Source of the DNA: Novipirellula artificiosorum
GTDB taxonomy: Bacteria > Planctomycetota > Planctomycetia > Pirellulales > Pirellulaceae
Reading direction: 5' to 3'
Assembly: GCF_007860135.1 (NCBI RefSeq)
Contig: NZ_SJPV01000001.1
Span: 688,236 to 752,235 of the forward strand
Length of the DNA stretch: 64,000 bases
Below the pieces are notes generated by a model that searched no databases, was not told the DNA's origin, and saw only the letters and a program-made list of their open reading frames with translations. How positions within the stretch are numbered: position 1 is the first letter of the stretch; every line of letters begins with the position of its first letter. The position numbers were made by a program, and so were the translations under genes. Shown here one piece after another: positions 10,001 to 17,364 of the stretch.

Positions 10001-10640
10001 TCGCTCAGAGACTCATCCGTCCAACCTTCCCACGGCGTCGAATCCGTTTTGCCAATGGCTCGATCATTCGGAGGCGGTCGATTTGCTTGACGCCGAATCA
10101 CTCGTCGCGATTCGTATGGCCTGCCAATCGCAGTTGCTTGCGAACGAGCAAGAGTTTGCGCAACAGCACGATACCTTCAAACTTGTCGGTCAGGACAACC
10201 TACGACGATACCGTAGCACCGACGCGATGAACCTTCGTTTTGATGCAAACGACTCACTGCGAGATGCCCTCATCAGCGTGTCCGCCGCGATCGCCGTGAA
10301 CACGCAACTCACCTTGTCACTCGATCCGACTGTCGCAGCGGAAGTGACGTCGACCTTCAACTCGGTTGCCGACGTCTTTCCAGGACTGATTCATCCCGTC
10401 GAGGAAACGCAAACGGAATTGGCCCTTCGCATGGCGGACGGAAACGTCGGCCGCTTGAGACGGTTAGGCTCGTCGACGTCGCCGGAGATCGACAAAGCGA
10501 GTGCCGAAGACTTCGTGACCGTCGTACGTGAACCGGTTGTCATCGACGGGCGCATTGAATGCTTACGTTACTTGGACGAACAATCCATTTCGCATGACTA
10601 CCACCGCTACGGCAACCTCGGCCGACGCAGCATCGATTGA
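7065..10640 (+). CDS. putA: Bifunctional proline dehydrogenase / L-glutamate gamma-semialdehyde dehydrogenase
   Basis: This 1191-residue protein should oxidise proline to glutamate in two steps: FAD-dependent proline dehydrogenase, then NAD-dependent P5C dehydrogenase. The PRODH barrel spans about residues 90-470, with the RLVKGANLEMER segment and the CFRDGFLNAIGYLIRRLDEN segment. The aldehyde dehydrogenase domain spans about 530-1010, with PWNFPLAIPCGG, ETGGKNA (general-base Glu) and GQKCSATS (catalytic Cys). About 180 C-terminal residues resemble the extra domain of longer PutA types. No N-terminal ribbon-helix-helix repressor domain is seen, so it is not the trifunctional enterobacterial kind. 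A TTG at 7056 is in frame, but AAAGG nine bases before ATG 7065 supports the ATG. Confidence 0.95.
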   Translation: MNRSWQNGSLADRTIAMAAKLLEKAIQLQTPQERRQQSEFDRMVSNPEDKATLVEMTDQAFRTHSPARVADQLTHLLDVQGIPRFFSPIEQAMLRGFQSFGEYLPGVAVPMVKEKMRRETANVILPAEPDLLAEHLQARQSHGVQMNVNLLGEAILGEAEARRRIEQCYKALRMPELECLSIKISTLYSQISPLARDHSIAKVSDRLESLYRIAMSESDPEAGIEKFVYLDMEEYRDLYLTADILCDTLDREGMDSVHAGIALQAYIPDSLGVLQRLIAWSKTRVASGSQPITIRLVKGANLEMERVDASIRGIPSATYCVKHETDANFKRMLRLLIDAASAGSLRVGVASHNLFDVALALIWADEQNAMANVQFEMLEGMANHQRRAISAEDIDMVLYAPACFRDGFLNAIGYLIRRLDENTGPENFLRHTYRLTPDSDDFRMLSDGFRKSLEAMETVSGEPRRAGLVRGVGQDVSSKNLLGGNPKAELERFVNEPDTDWSLPGNAEWIEAVMKTKKGQCVDLPQTNISKQADVATCFDPSQPDVPVCRYVPATIPEVHAAVDRAVNDESDWANTTIEHRHALLQQTAQNLRDRRGELIAVMVADGGKTVSEADPEVSEAIDFCEFYPLSVNIWRNHPTIRLRPRGVVAVVSPWNFPLAIPCGGIAASLAAGNRVILKPASQTVLTAWELCRAFWDAGVPESVLQCVPCSGQTAEAGLIKNPSIDTVILTGGTTTAKRMLTARPDLHLLAETGGKNATIVTAMADRELAVKHVVQSAFGHSGQKCSATSLLLLEDEVFHDKRFRDLLADAVESIRVGSSWDLSTRMGPLITKPRAELNRGLKSLEEDESWLVVPEHVVANPNLYRPGVKWNIRPGSFTHLTELFGPVLGVMRFSRLEEAIAIIRSTGYGLTSGIESLDEREIELWRETIHAGNLYINRPTTGAIVLRQPFGGVGLSAYGPGVKAGGPHYVLALMNVENRSETHPSNLPTASNPFCQWLDHSEAVDLLDAESLVAIRMACQSQLLANEQEFAQQHDTFKLVGQDNLRRYRSTDAMNLRFDANDSLRDALISVSAAIAVNTQLTLSLDPTVAAEVTSTFNSVADVFPGLIHPVEETQTELALRMADGNVGRLRRLGSSTSPEIDKASAEDFVTVVREPVVIDGRIECLRYLDEQSISHDYHRYGNLGRRSID

Positions 10641-10659
10641 GTCAAAAACAGACTGTGCA

Positions 10660-10732
10660 CGTTGGAGTCTTAGGCTTTAGCCGATTCAGCAAGGATCCAG
10701 CACGCAATCGGCGAAAGCCTACCACTCCAACG
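10660..10732. repeat. Large imperfect inverted repeat between convergent genes
   Basis: Two 27-base arms (10660-10686 and 10706-10732) are complementary at 24 of 27 positions around a 19-base loop. The element sits between the 3' ends of putA (+) and the NYN gene (-). It has no U-run typical of an intrinsic terminator. It may act as a bidirectional transcript end or be a REP-like dispersed element; the sequence alone does not decide. Confidence 0.7.
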
Positions 10733-10743
10733 AATCATCCGGG

Positions 10744-11277
10744 TTAGGGCTCGAACCCAAATTCTCGCAGCCAGCGTTCCACTTCCTCCTGCGGCATCCC
10801 CCCACTGGGCTTGCCACTGCCCTGCCCTGCCCTCTCTTCGCTAGCCGATTCAACGACGATCGCGAGCTGCGGCTTTCCCTCGAGCAACGCGTCGAGCCAC
10901 GGCTGCGAATCGAAAGCAATCGCGCCGCGCCGTTTGGCAGCATTCTGAATTCGATGATCCGCCGACACAATCGCCAATTGTTTCGGCGCCGTATGCTGCG
11001 TGATCAACTCCTCAATCAGATCGTCCGCTTCCACTTGCTCCACGGCGAATCGAACCTCCATGCCGCCGACCGTGTATTGGTGGGCTCGGTTTCGCGGTGG
11101 ACAGCGAGCATCGAAGACAACACAAGTCCGTTGCCGAACGGATTCTGGCAAATGTTCGCACAGTCGTCGGATCAACCGCTTTCGTTCAACCTGCAACCAA
11201 TCGGCATCAGGCGAGCGCCCTGGTCCGGCAACGGGCGCAATGACATTGTATCCGTCGACGATCAGCAACAGGGACAT
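10744..11277 (-). CDS. NYN-domain (YacP-like) putative ribonuclease
   Basis: The 177-residue protein opens with LLLIVDGYNVI, the signature of NYN/YacP PIN-like nucleases, and has later acidic motifs (VVFDARCPP, EVEADDLIEELI-like, IVSADHRI) that would form the metal site. Family members such as Bacillus YacP/Rae1 cleave RNA; substrate here is unknown. The C-terminal 30 residues (about 145-177) are polar and low in family similarity. The start at 11277 is set by homology, as upstream codons lack similarity. The gene is 95 bases downstream of the FHA gene on the same strand and could be the last gene of the kinase-FHA operon. Confidence 0.8.
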   Translation of the reverse strand: MSLLLIVDGYNVIAPVAGPGRSPDADWLQVERKRLIRRLCEHLPESVRQRTCVVFDARCPPRNRAHQYTVGGMEVRFAVEQVEADDLIEELITQHTAPKQLAIVSADHRIQNAAKRRGAIAFDSQPWLDALLEGKPQLAIVVESASEERAGQGSGKPSGGMPQEEVERWLREFGFEP

Positions 11278-11372
11278 CTTGAATTCGGTGGAGCAGAAGG
11301 CGAAAACAGGTAAAAACGCATTCTCGCATCTTTCTGCTGCGGTGCATCCCCCTTGCCGACCCGCGGCCAAAG

Positions 11373-12170
11373 TCAGTCAATTTCGCTGAGGATTCGCGTC
11401 GGCGGTCCCGCATTAAAACGATAAACCGAGTAGCCCAAGAATCCGAGCACGCACAGCGTCAACAAGACCGCACCCATCCACTTTAACGATCCATCGTTTC
11501 GAAATCGAGCGAGTGATGGCAGCGATCGGCTGCTGGCGGACTTGCTGCTTCGGCGCGGTTCGGCCCGCCTCTGCTTCATTGCAGCCGACCTTTGATCCCT
11601 TTGCTTGGCTGCGGGTCTCTCCTTCGCGATCGGCTCATCGGGTTCGACGAGCGTATCAACCAACTGCGCATCTTCGGCAAGTTCGGCCGCTGCCGCCCGC
11701 ATCGCTTGACTGCGAATGCGTGAATAACGTTCGTCACGCGCGGCCGCATCTGCGGACTCCAATAGCCCTGCTACGTCTAACTCCTGCCAGGCGTCGCCTT
11801 GAAGCATCGAAGTGGACGGTGTTTTTTCATGCCCCCGGTCGTCTTCGTCCGTCGCCGCAGCAACGGACCTGCGCTGGAGCGACACCTCAAAAGCAACCTT
11901 GCCGCAGCGAAGCGAGTCGGCGTCGGTCAACTCGATCCACTGCCCTGGTGCGATTCGTTGGCCATTGATTCGGGTGCCGCTCGCGCTATTCAGATCGAGC
12001 ACTCGCAGTTCGGTCTCGGTATGATGCAGCAAGCAGTGCCGGCGACTGACGGATCGGCTTTTCGGCCGAATCTGACATTCCGCGTGACGCCCAATCATGT
12101 AGTAACCGAGTTGCATCGACGCGGTGACACCGGCTTGGCTGCCGGCTGCAAGGACCAGCTGAACGATCAT
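11373..12170 (-). CDS. FHA-domain membrane protein
   Basis: An N-terminal forkhead-associated domain (about residues 20-100) shows the phosphothreonine-binding signature: IGRHAECQI, then SVSRRHC, then LNSASGTRINGQRI. A low-complexity Ala/Arg/Ser-rich linker (about 100-235) and one transmembrane segment near residues 240-260 follow, with a short tail. FHA domains bind phosphothreonine peptides, and the gene follows the Ser/Thr kinase by 37 bases, so it is a likely substrate or adaptor of that kinase (inference from context). The start at 12170 lacks a clear ribosome-binding site; upstream codons overlap the kinase gene and add no conserved sequence. Confidence 0.82.
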   Translation of the reverse strand: MIVQLVLAAGSQAGVTASMQLGYYMIGRHAECQIRPKSRSVSRRHCLLHHTETELRVLDLNSASGTRINGQRIAPGQWIELTDADSLRCGKVAFEVSLQRRSVAAATDEDDRGHEKTPSTSMLQGDAWQELDVAGLLESADAAARDERYSRIRSQAMRAAAAELAEDAQLVDTLVEPDEPIAKERPAAKQRDQRSAAMKQRRAEPRRSSKSASSRSLPSLARFRNDGSLKWMGAVLLTLCVLGFLGYSVYRFNAGPPTRILSEID

Positions 12171-12207
12171 GGTGTCGACAACCCGGTCTTCATTCGAGGT
12201 TGCTGAT

Positions 12208-13707
12208 TTAGTTGGTAACAATGATAAACTGCCCACCTTGACTGTCCTCCATTTTCTTTATTTTCTGAGGTACGATGTCTTTCGGGGAACTCGCAAGCGT
12301 AAAAATCGACATCCCGACGACGACCAACAAAGCGGTCACGGCGACAGCGAGTCCGACGCCTAGCAAAAGCATCTGTTTGGAATCCGAAGAGGCCCCCGCC
12401 TTCGCCTTCAAAGAACCACCACTGCGGTCCGACAAACGATTGGGCGTTGGTTGATACGCCATCACCACCTTGCTGATGTCGATTGGCGGTAAGCTGCCAA
12501 AGTCGAGCTCCTCCACTTCGGCTGCCACCGTTACCTGACCATCGGACGAAAGAGAGGTATCGTCAATGGTGGCTTGATACAACGACTCGTCGACGACCCG
12601 CTCCCCTGCCGGTGCGATTCGTTCAAACTGCTGCCGCGAAGGTGTCCCCATTCCCAACCGACTCGACAAGCGATCAAGTTGAGCTTGCAAATCGACCGCT
12701 GATTTGGGTCGATCTTCAGGACGTTTTGCCAACATACGGCTGACCAACTCGGCAATCGCTGCCGGACAATCCTGTCGCAAAGAGCGGACATCGGGTGGAG
12801 TCGCTGTTTGGTGCTTGGCCAATCGTTGAGCCACACTTTCACCGGTGAAGGGAGGTCGCCCCGTCAGCAAATAGAACCACGTGCAGCCCAGCGAGTAGAT
12901 GTCGGCTCTTGCATCGACGTTCTTGCTATTGACCGCTTGTTCCGGGGCGACGAAATCTGCGGTTCCTATCAATCGACCGCTGCCGAGTTCGTCGTCGACT
13001 CCCATCCATCCGATCCGGGCCAAGCCCATGTCGCTGATCTTCACGACACCGTCGCTACGCAACAGCAAATTCGAGGGTTTGATATCACGATGAATGATCC
13101 CACGGTCATGAGCGTGAGCAAGTCCGCCGGTGGCTTGCCGAATCACGTCGAGCGCCAACGGAATGCTCATCACTCCGTCTCGAGTGACGGCATGTTGCAA
13201 GTCCACACCATCAATGTACTCCATGACGATAAAAACCTTGCCACCTGCTTGAGAGAAGTCATAGGCGCGAACGATGTTCAAATGATCAAGCTGGGCGGAG
13301 GCTCGCGCTTCCTCTTTAAATCGTTCAATACGTCGTTTGTCTCGGAGCGATTCGGGAGGCAAGATTTTCAGAGCCATCAATCGCTTCATCACATGATGTT
13401 CGCCCAGATAAACAACCCCCATGCCTCCTTTGCCCAGAGGTCGCAGCAACCGGTAGCTACCGAGATAGAAGCCACGGCACTTGCCAGCAAGAAGCTTATT
13501 CGCTTGCCAACGCGTTAGCAGTTCGGCACCCACCAACCCATCGGCCAATCGCTCCGCTGTGAAGGTCGCATTCTCGGCCATCATCGAAGCAACCACCTTC
13601 TTGATGTCCTCGATCTGAACCAAGCTTGCAGAAAGACAACGACGCACGAGCGACCGCGTCGGTTCATCGAGCGTGGGTTGAGCGGCAGTGATCACGTTTC
13701 CATTCAT
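12208..13707 (-). CDS. Membrane-anchored Ser/Thr protein kinase
   Basis: The 499-residue protein has an N-terminal helical region (1-80) found on many planctomycete kinases, then a Hanks-type kinase domain (about 85-345): glycine loop GKGGMG 92-97, catalytic Lys 114, HRD 206-208, and DMG (variant of DFG) 226-228, followed by GTADFVAPEQ and DIYSLGC. A linker leads to one transmembrane segment near residues 433-455 and a short extracytoplasmic tail without PASTA or other sensor repeats. It should phosphorylate proteins on Ser/Thr; all catalytic residues appear intact. Start 13707 (MNGNV) is preferred, since the upstream 28 codons show no kinase-family features. FHA and NYN genes follow in the same orientation. 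Confidence 0.92.
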   Translation of the reverse strand: MNGNVITAAQPTLDEPTRSLVRRCLSASLVQIEDIKKVVASMMAENATFTAERLADGLVGAELLTRWQANKLLAGKCRGFYLGSYRLLRPLGKGGMGVVYLGEHHVMKRLMALKILPPESLRDKRRIERFKEEARASAQLDHLNIVRAYDFSQAGGKVFIVMEYIDGVDLQHAVTRDGVMSIPLALDVIRQATGGLAHAHDRGIIHRDIKPSNLLLRSDGVVKISDMGLARIGWMGVDDELGSGRLIGTADFVAPEQAVNSKNVDARADIYSLGCTWFYLLTGRPPFTGESVAQRLAKHQTATPPDVRSLRQDCPAAIAELVSRMLAKRPEDRPKSAVDLQAQLDRLSSRLGMGTPSRQQFERIAPAGERVVDESLYQATIDDTSLSSDGQVTVAAEVEELDFGSLPPIDISKVVMAYQPTPNRLSDRSGGSLKAKAGASSDSKQMLLLGVGLAVAVTALLVVVGMSIFTLASSPKDIVPQKIKKMEDSQGGQFIIVTN

Positions 13708-14044
13708 GATTGAGGGATCGGGCAAACGAGTGAACAAGGGACTCGAAGCAGACGGCTGAATACTCCATGTTTTAACGACCCGACAAGCCAAGCCGATGAA
13801 GAAACGGTGAAGACGGCGCGCAGTTGTTGTTTGTCCGAAAGCGAAAACGATGCAAGGGGCGTTTCACCACCCAACGGTGAGAGTGCTCATGAATGCTTCT
13901 TGAAATCTTCACAAGGACCGCGTCGTTCGGCAGCAGCCTGCAGGTGCACTACGAACGTCCGGGTGGGCGATTTACCGAAATTTGCCCAGTTAATCTTGGA
14001 CTGAGCGGCAAGGCGCTAGCCGCTCATGAAGTGGCGCGGTCCAG
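13708..14044. other. Intergenic region with a hairpin (14002-14026)
   Basis: This 337-base region should carry the promoter of the kinase operon. No convincing gene is seen. At 14002-14026 there is a perfect 8-base inverted repeat (TGAGCGGC / GCCGCTCA around AAGGCGCTA). It lies 18 bases beyond the truA stop codon and may end truA transcription or be a REP-like element; no U-run follows it. Confidence 0.55.
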
Positions 14045-14812
14045 CTAAGCAAACGGCCGATAATCGACTCGCTGCAGAAACAATCCTTGCGGCGGCGCGG
14101 TAGGGCCGGCCGCGTCACGATCTCGTGCGGCCAGCACGTCGGCAATCCATGAAGGATCGTGCTTACCTTTGCCGACCTCGATCAGGGTCCCAACAATGTT
14201 GCGAACCATGTTGTAGAGAAAACCATCGGCTTCGATTTCGATCACAATCCGCTCTCCGTGGTGAAGGGAAGTGGACTCACGCAGCAGATCACACGCACGA
14301 ACCGTCCGGACCGTCGTCTTACGAGGACTTCGTGAGCCTTGAAAACTGCTGAAGTCGTGTTGACCGACAAAGGATTCGCAGGCAGCCGCAATCGCATCGA
14401 GATGGATGTCGCCATGAATCTGCCAGCAGTAGCGATAATCGAAAACACTTCGCGTACCACCGATCTGTAACTGATAGCGATAGCGTTTACCAACAGCATC
14501 CGCGATCGCATGAAAATCATCGGGAGCATCGACACACTCGAGCACGACGATGGTCGGTGGCAAATGGACATTCATCGCATTCGCCAGGTCCGCCGCGGTC
14601 GCTCGCCAATTGGGTGTACGGAAGCTGGCGACCTGAGCGAGCGCATGAACTCCTGAATCGGTCCGACCGCTGCCCGTTACCGCCACGCGCTGACCCGTCA
14701 ACTTCACCAATGCCCGTTCGAGCATGCCTTGGATGGTCGTTCGCCGTGGCTGAATTTGCCAACCGGCGAAATCAACTCCGTCATAGGCGACAGTGATCTT
14801 GAACGTGCGCAC
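14045..14812 (-). CDS. truA: tRNA pseudouridine(38-40) synthase
   Basis: The 255-residue enzyme isomerises uridines 38-40 in the tRNA anticodon arm. The catalytic aspartate lies in SGRTDSGVHALAQV; other family blocks are FKITVAYDGVDFAGWQ at the N-terminus, the RYRYQL segment and GFLYNMVRNIVGTLIEVG near the C-terminus. Length is normal for bacterial TruA. The start is a GTG at 14812, giving the conserved RTFKITVAYDG opening directly. It lies downstream of asd with 76 bases between them, part of which is a repeat-like segment. Confidence 0.95.
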   Translation of the reverse strand: MRTFKITVAYDGVDFAGWQIQPRRTTIQGMLERALVKLTGQRVAVTGSGRTDSGVHALAQVASFRTPNWRATAADLANAMNVHLPPTIVVLECVDAPDDFHAIADAVGKRYRYQLQIGGTRSVFDYRYCWQIHGDIHLDAIAAACESFVGQHDFSSFQGSRSPRKTTVRTVRACDLLRESTSLHHGERIVIEIEADGFLYNMVRNIVGTLIEVGKGKHDPSWIADVLAARDRDAAGPTAPPQGLFLQRVDYRPFA

Positions 14813-14857
14813 GATCGTTGGGGTTCAATGTTGCGGTGTTTTCAAAAAAATTGCCAA

Positions 14858-14892
14858 GGGAGCTCGCTTCGCCTGCGGCCGTGCCGCACTAC
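14858..14892. repeat. Short copy related to the 20.8-kb tandem repeat
   Basis: This 35-base segment between truA and the end of asd closely resembles the end of the 111-bp repeat at 20753-20995, sharing AGCTCGCTTCGC, TGCGG and CCGC-CTAC blocks with a handful of substitutions. It overlaps the last codons and stop of asd by a few bases. It appears to be part of a dispersed repeat family. Confidence 0.55.
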
Positions 14893-15893
14893 GATCGTTT
14901 CATTAAGAGCTCTGCGATTTGAACCGCGTTCGTCGCAGCACCTTTACGCAGATTATCGCTAACACACCAAAAAGCGATCCCGCTCGAGCTGCTGATGTCT
15001 TTGCGAATCCGACCCACAAACACATCGTCCTTGCCGTCGCAATCGCGTGGCATCGGGTACCGTTTGTTCGACAAATCGTCGACGACCGTGATGCCGTCAA
15101 ATGCTTGAAACAAATTTGTTGCCTCTTCAACGGACAACGGTTTTTCCGTTTCCACTAAAATCGACTCACTATGTCCCGTGGCAACCGGCACTCGCACACA
15201 GGTCGGGCAAACCTGGATCTGATTGTCACCAAAGATTTTCTGAGTTTCGTACACCATCTTCATTTCTTCGCTGGTGTAGCCTTCGTACTTCTCCGATCCG
15301 ATCTGAGGAATCAGGTTAAAACCAATCGGGTGCTGGAACGTTTTTGGCGGATGTGTCTTCCCGACAAGCGCACTGCGGACACTGTCGTTCAATTCCTCGC
15401 TTCCTGGCAAACCCGCACCGCTGGTTGCTTGGTACGTACTGACGACCACGCGTTTCACTCTCGCAGCACGATGCAGGGGAGCGAGTGCGACGACCATTTG
15501 CGTCGTGCTACAGTTGGGACTTGCCAAAATGCCTTCGTGCTTTTCAGCCGCTTCGGGATTCACTTCGGGGATGATCAAGGGAACCTTAGGATCCATCCGC
15601 CAATACCCACTTTCGTCCACGACGATCGCACCTTCTTGGACCGCATAGGGCACAAATTCGGCTGCAATTTCATCGGGCGTGCTGCCGATGACCAAATCGA
15701 CATTCTTGAACGCCCCCGGGGCAAGCAACTCGACTTGGATCACCTCGCCGTTGTAGCGGACCTCCTTGCCCACCGAACGCTCCGAGGCGAGGAGTTTGAG
15801 CTTTTTGAACGGCAGATTGCGTTTCTGCAATTGCTCGAGAACGATTCGTCCAACGGCACCGGTAGCACCAACGACTGCGAGAGTCTCGTACAC
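14889..15893 (-). CDS. asd: Aspartate-semialdehyde dehydrogenase
   Basis: The 334-residue enzyme reduces aspartyl phosphate to aspartate semialdehyde with NADPH, the branch point for lysine/diaminopimelate, threonine and methionine. The N-terminal VVGATGAVGRIVLE is the nucleotide-binding loop; the catalytic cysteine is in ASPNCSTTQ, and the GHSESI segment holds the active-site histidine region. Length matches the family. The start is a GTG at 15893, placed immediately before the conserved ETLAVVGATG; there is no better upstream ATG. It lies between the SUMF1-like gene and truA, all on the minus strand. Confidence 0.96.
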   Translation of the reverse strand: MYETLAVVGATGAVGRIVLEQLQKRNLPFKKLKLLASERSVGKEVRYNGEVIQVELLAPGAFKNVDLVIGSTPDEIAAEFVPYAVQEGAIVVDESGYWRMDPKVPLIIPEVNPEAAEKHEGILASPNCSTTQMVVALAPLHRAARVKRVVVSTYQATSGAGLPGSEELNDSVRSALVGKTHPPKTFQHPIGFNLIPQIGSEKYEGYTSEEMKMVYETQKIFGDNQIQVCPTCVRVPVATGHSESILVETEKPLSVEEATNLFQAFDGITVVDDLSNKRYPMPRDCDGKDDVFVGRIRKDISSSSGIAFWCVSDNLRKGAATNAVQIAELLMKRS

Positions 15894-15959
15894 AGAAGTT
15901 ATTCCGAAAGAATGTGTTGAAATGAAAAGTGAAGCATGGAGTTCAGGAGAACACCCGAA

Positions 15960-17168
15960 CTACTTCTTCAATTCTTTGATCGCTGCGGGGAGCTCTGGAT
16001 CCACCAGCCCCCAGCCGCCACGACCGCCCATGATGCGGGATTCTACATCGTCAACCACTTCTTCGGCATTGGGTTCCCAAAACTTTTTGATCAGCTCCGT
16101 GTCGAGCGGTTGATAAGAGCGGACGATGCGGAAGCCCACACCACGACCGTCCTCACTGGTGAACCACCACGGACTGCGCGGGAAGTTGGGGTCGTCTTCC
16201 TTCCAAGGAGCATCATCGGAGGCCATTCGCGCCGCACTTCGCAATTGCTCAGCATCCATCAAGAAGCTGCCGCCACGCACCACACACTCGGACGACGTGC
16301 TCGGCCAATTGACGACGTCAATCGCACGAAGCGGCGCTTTATCGGCAAAGGCTTGATACCCATCTGGGGTGTGCTGGTTGATCGTCCACTCCGCAGCGTT
16401 CCCATGCATGTCGTACAGCCCAAACGGGTTTGGCTCCTTACTTGCCACCGCACCAAGGCCGTCGTCGGCGTTGTCAAAAAACCACGCGTAGTCGTCAATC
16501 TCGTCGACCGAGTCGCCCCAACTGTAGGCCGTTGTGGTTCCACCGCGTGCCGCGTATTCCCACTCGGCTTCTGTCGGCAATCGCAACTGTTGGCCGCTGA
16601 CACGGCTGAGCCATTTGCTGAACTGCTGGGCAGAGTACTGTGTGATCGTCACCGCTGGTTGATCGTCGTCCTCGCCATATTCGTAGGTGAAGCTCGGGTC
16701 GTACAATTCGGTCGGCGCCGTGATTGCATCGACTTTGTTGGAATCATCCACCGGCCGAACTCCACTGGCTTCGAACTCCTTGAAGATCGAATAAAGCTTC
16801 ATGTACTCGCGATACTGCCCCCAAGTGGTTTCGGTTTTGGCCACCCACATCGGATCCACGTTGACCTCGATCTGCGGGCCTTCATCGTCATTTCGATCCG
16901 CTTCGTCTTCGGGGCTACCCAGCTTGAACGTCCCAGCGGGGACCGGCACCATGTCGATCGTGACGTCGGTACCGGGAATGACCAAGCTGTAAGGGACCAT
17001 GAACCCGCCTTCGACTTCGACAGCGGCGCCTTCGGCGGGCTTTTCCTTGGCGATTCCGATCGAAGCCGCATCGGGGGCGTCCGCCCAAACGGTCGACGCG
17101 GTCCAGGAAACACAGAGAGCAAAACCAAGACTGAAGGAAACAGCCGGTCGGTTGTGGAGGTACATCAT
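15960..17168 (-). CDS. Secreted SUMF1/formylglycine-generating-enzyme-fold protein lacking the FGE cysteines
   Basis: A signal peptide (about residues 1-29) precedes a SUMF1-fold domain (about 60-395) recognised by KLGSPEDEADRNDDEGP, TTWGQYREYM, LRLPTEAEWEYAARGG, GLYDMHGNAAEW and VVRGGSFLMD. True formylglycine-generating enzymes use cysteines just after the RGGS motif; here that region (RGGSFLMDAEQLRSAARM) contains none. The protein is therefore unlikely to activate sulfatases by the usual chemistry and may be a structural or binding member of the fold, which is abundant in planctomycetes. Two adjacent ATGs (17168, 17165) are possible starts. No sulfatase gene is adjacent. Confidence 0.88.
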   Translation of the reverse strand: MMYLHNRPAVSFSLGFALCVSWTASTVWADAPDAASIGIAKEKPAEGAAVEVEGGFMVPYSLVIPGTDVTIDMVPVPAGTFKLGSPEDEADRNDDEGPQIEVNVDPMWVAKTETTWGQYREYMKLYSIFKEFEASGVRPVDDSNKVDAITAPTELYDPSFTYEYGEDDDQPAVTITQYSAQQFSKWLSRVSGQQLRLPTEAEWEYAARGGTTTAYSWGDSVDEIDDYAWFFDNADDGLGAVASKEPNPFGLYDMHGNAAEWTINQHTPDGYQAFADKAPLRAIDVVNWPSTSSECVVRGGSFLMDAEQLRSAARMASDDAPWKEDDPNFPRSPWWFTSEDGRGVGFRIVRSYQPLDTELIKKFWEPNAEEVVDDVESRIMGGRGGWGLVDPELPAAIKELKK

Positions 17169-17364
17169 GCGAAATGCTTGGGGTGGGGAGTTCTGAATCA
17201 GGTTGGGGTTTCTGCGATTGCGTTGGAACCAACACGCAACGACGTGAACTCCAACAAGGATTGTCAGCCCCTATGGTAGCCAGAGATGCTTTTCATGCAA
17301 TTGGCGAAAAACACCCTCCCGTAGCGGCATTTGGAAGCAGCGGGCTGCAAATTGCGGCGAGCGT

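Noticed and set aside
15960..17168. Active formylglycine-generating enzyme for sulfatases
   Set aside because: The catalytic cysteines of true FGE are absent and no sulfatase gene is adjacent.
15936..17279. 447-codon plus-strand ORF opposite the SUMF1-like gene
   Set aside because: It is antisense to a clear family gene and has no recognisable motif.
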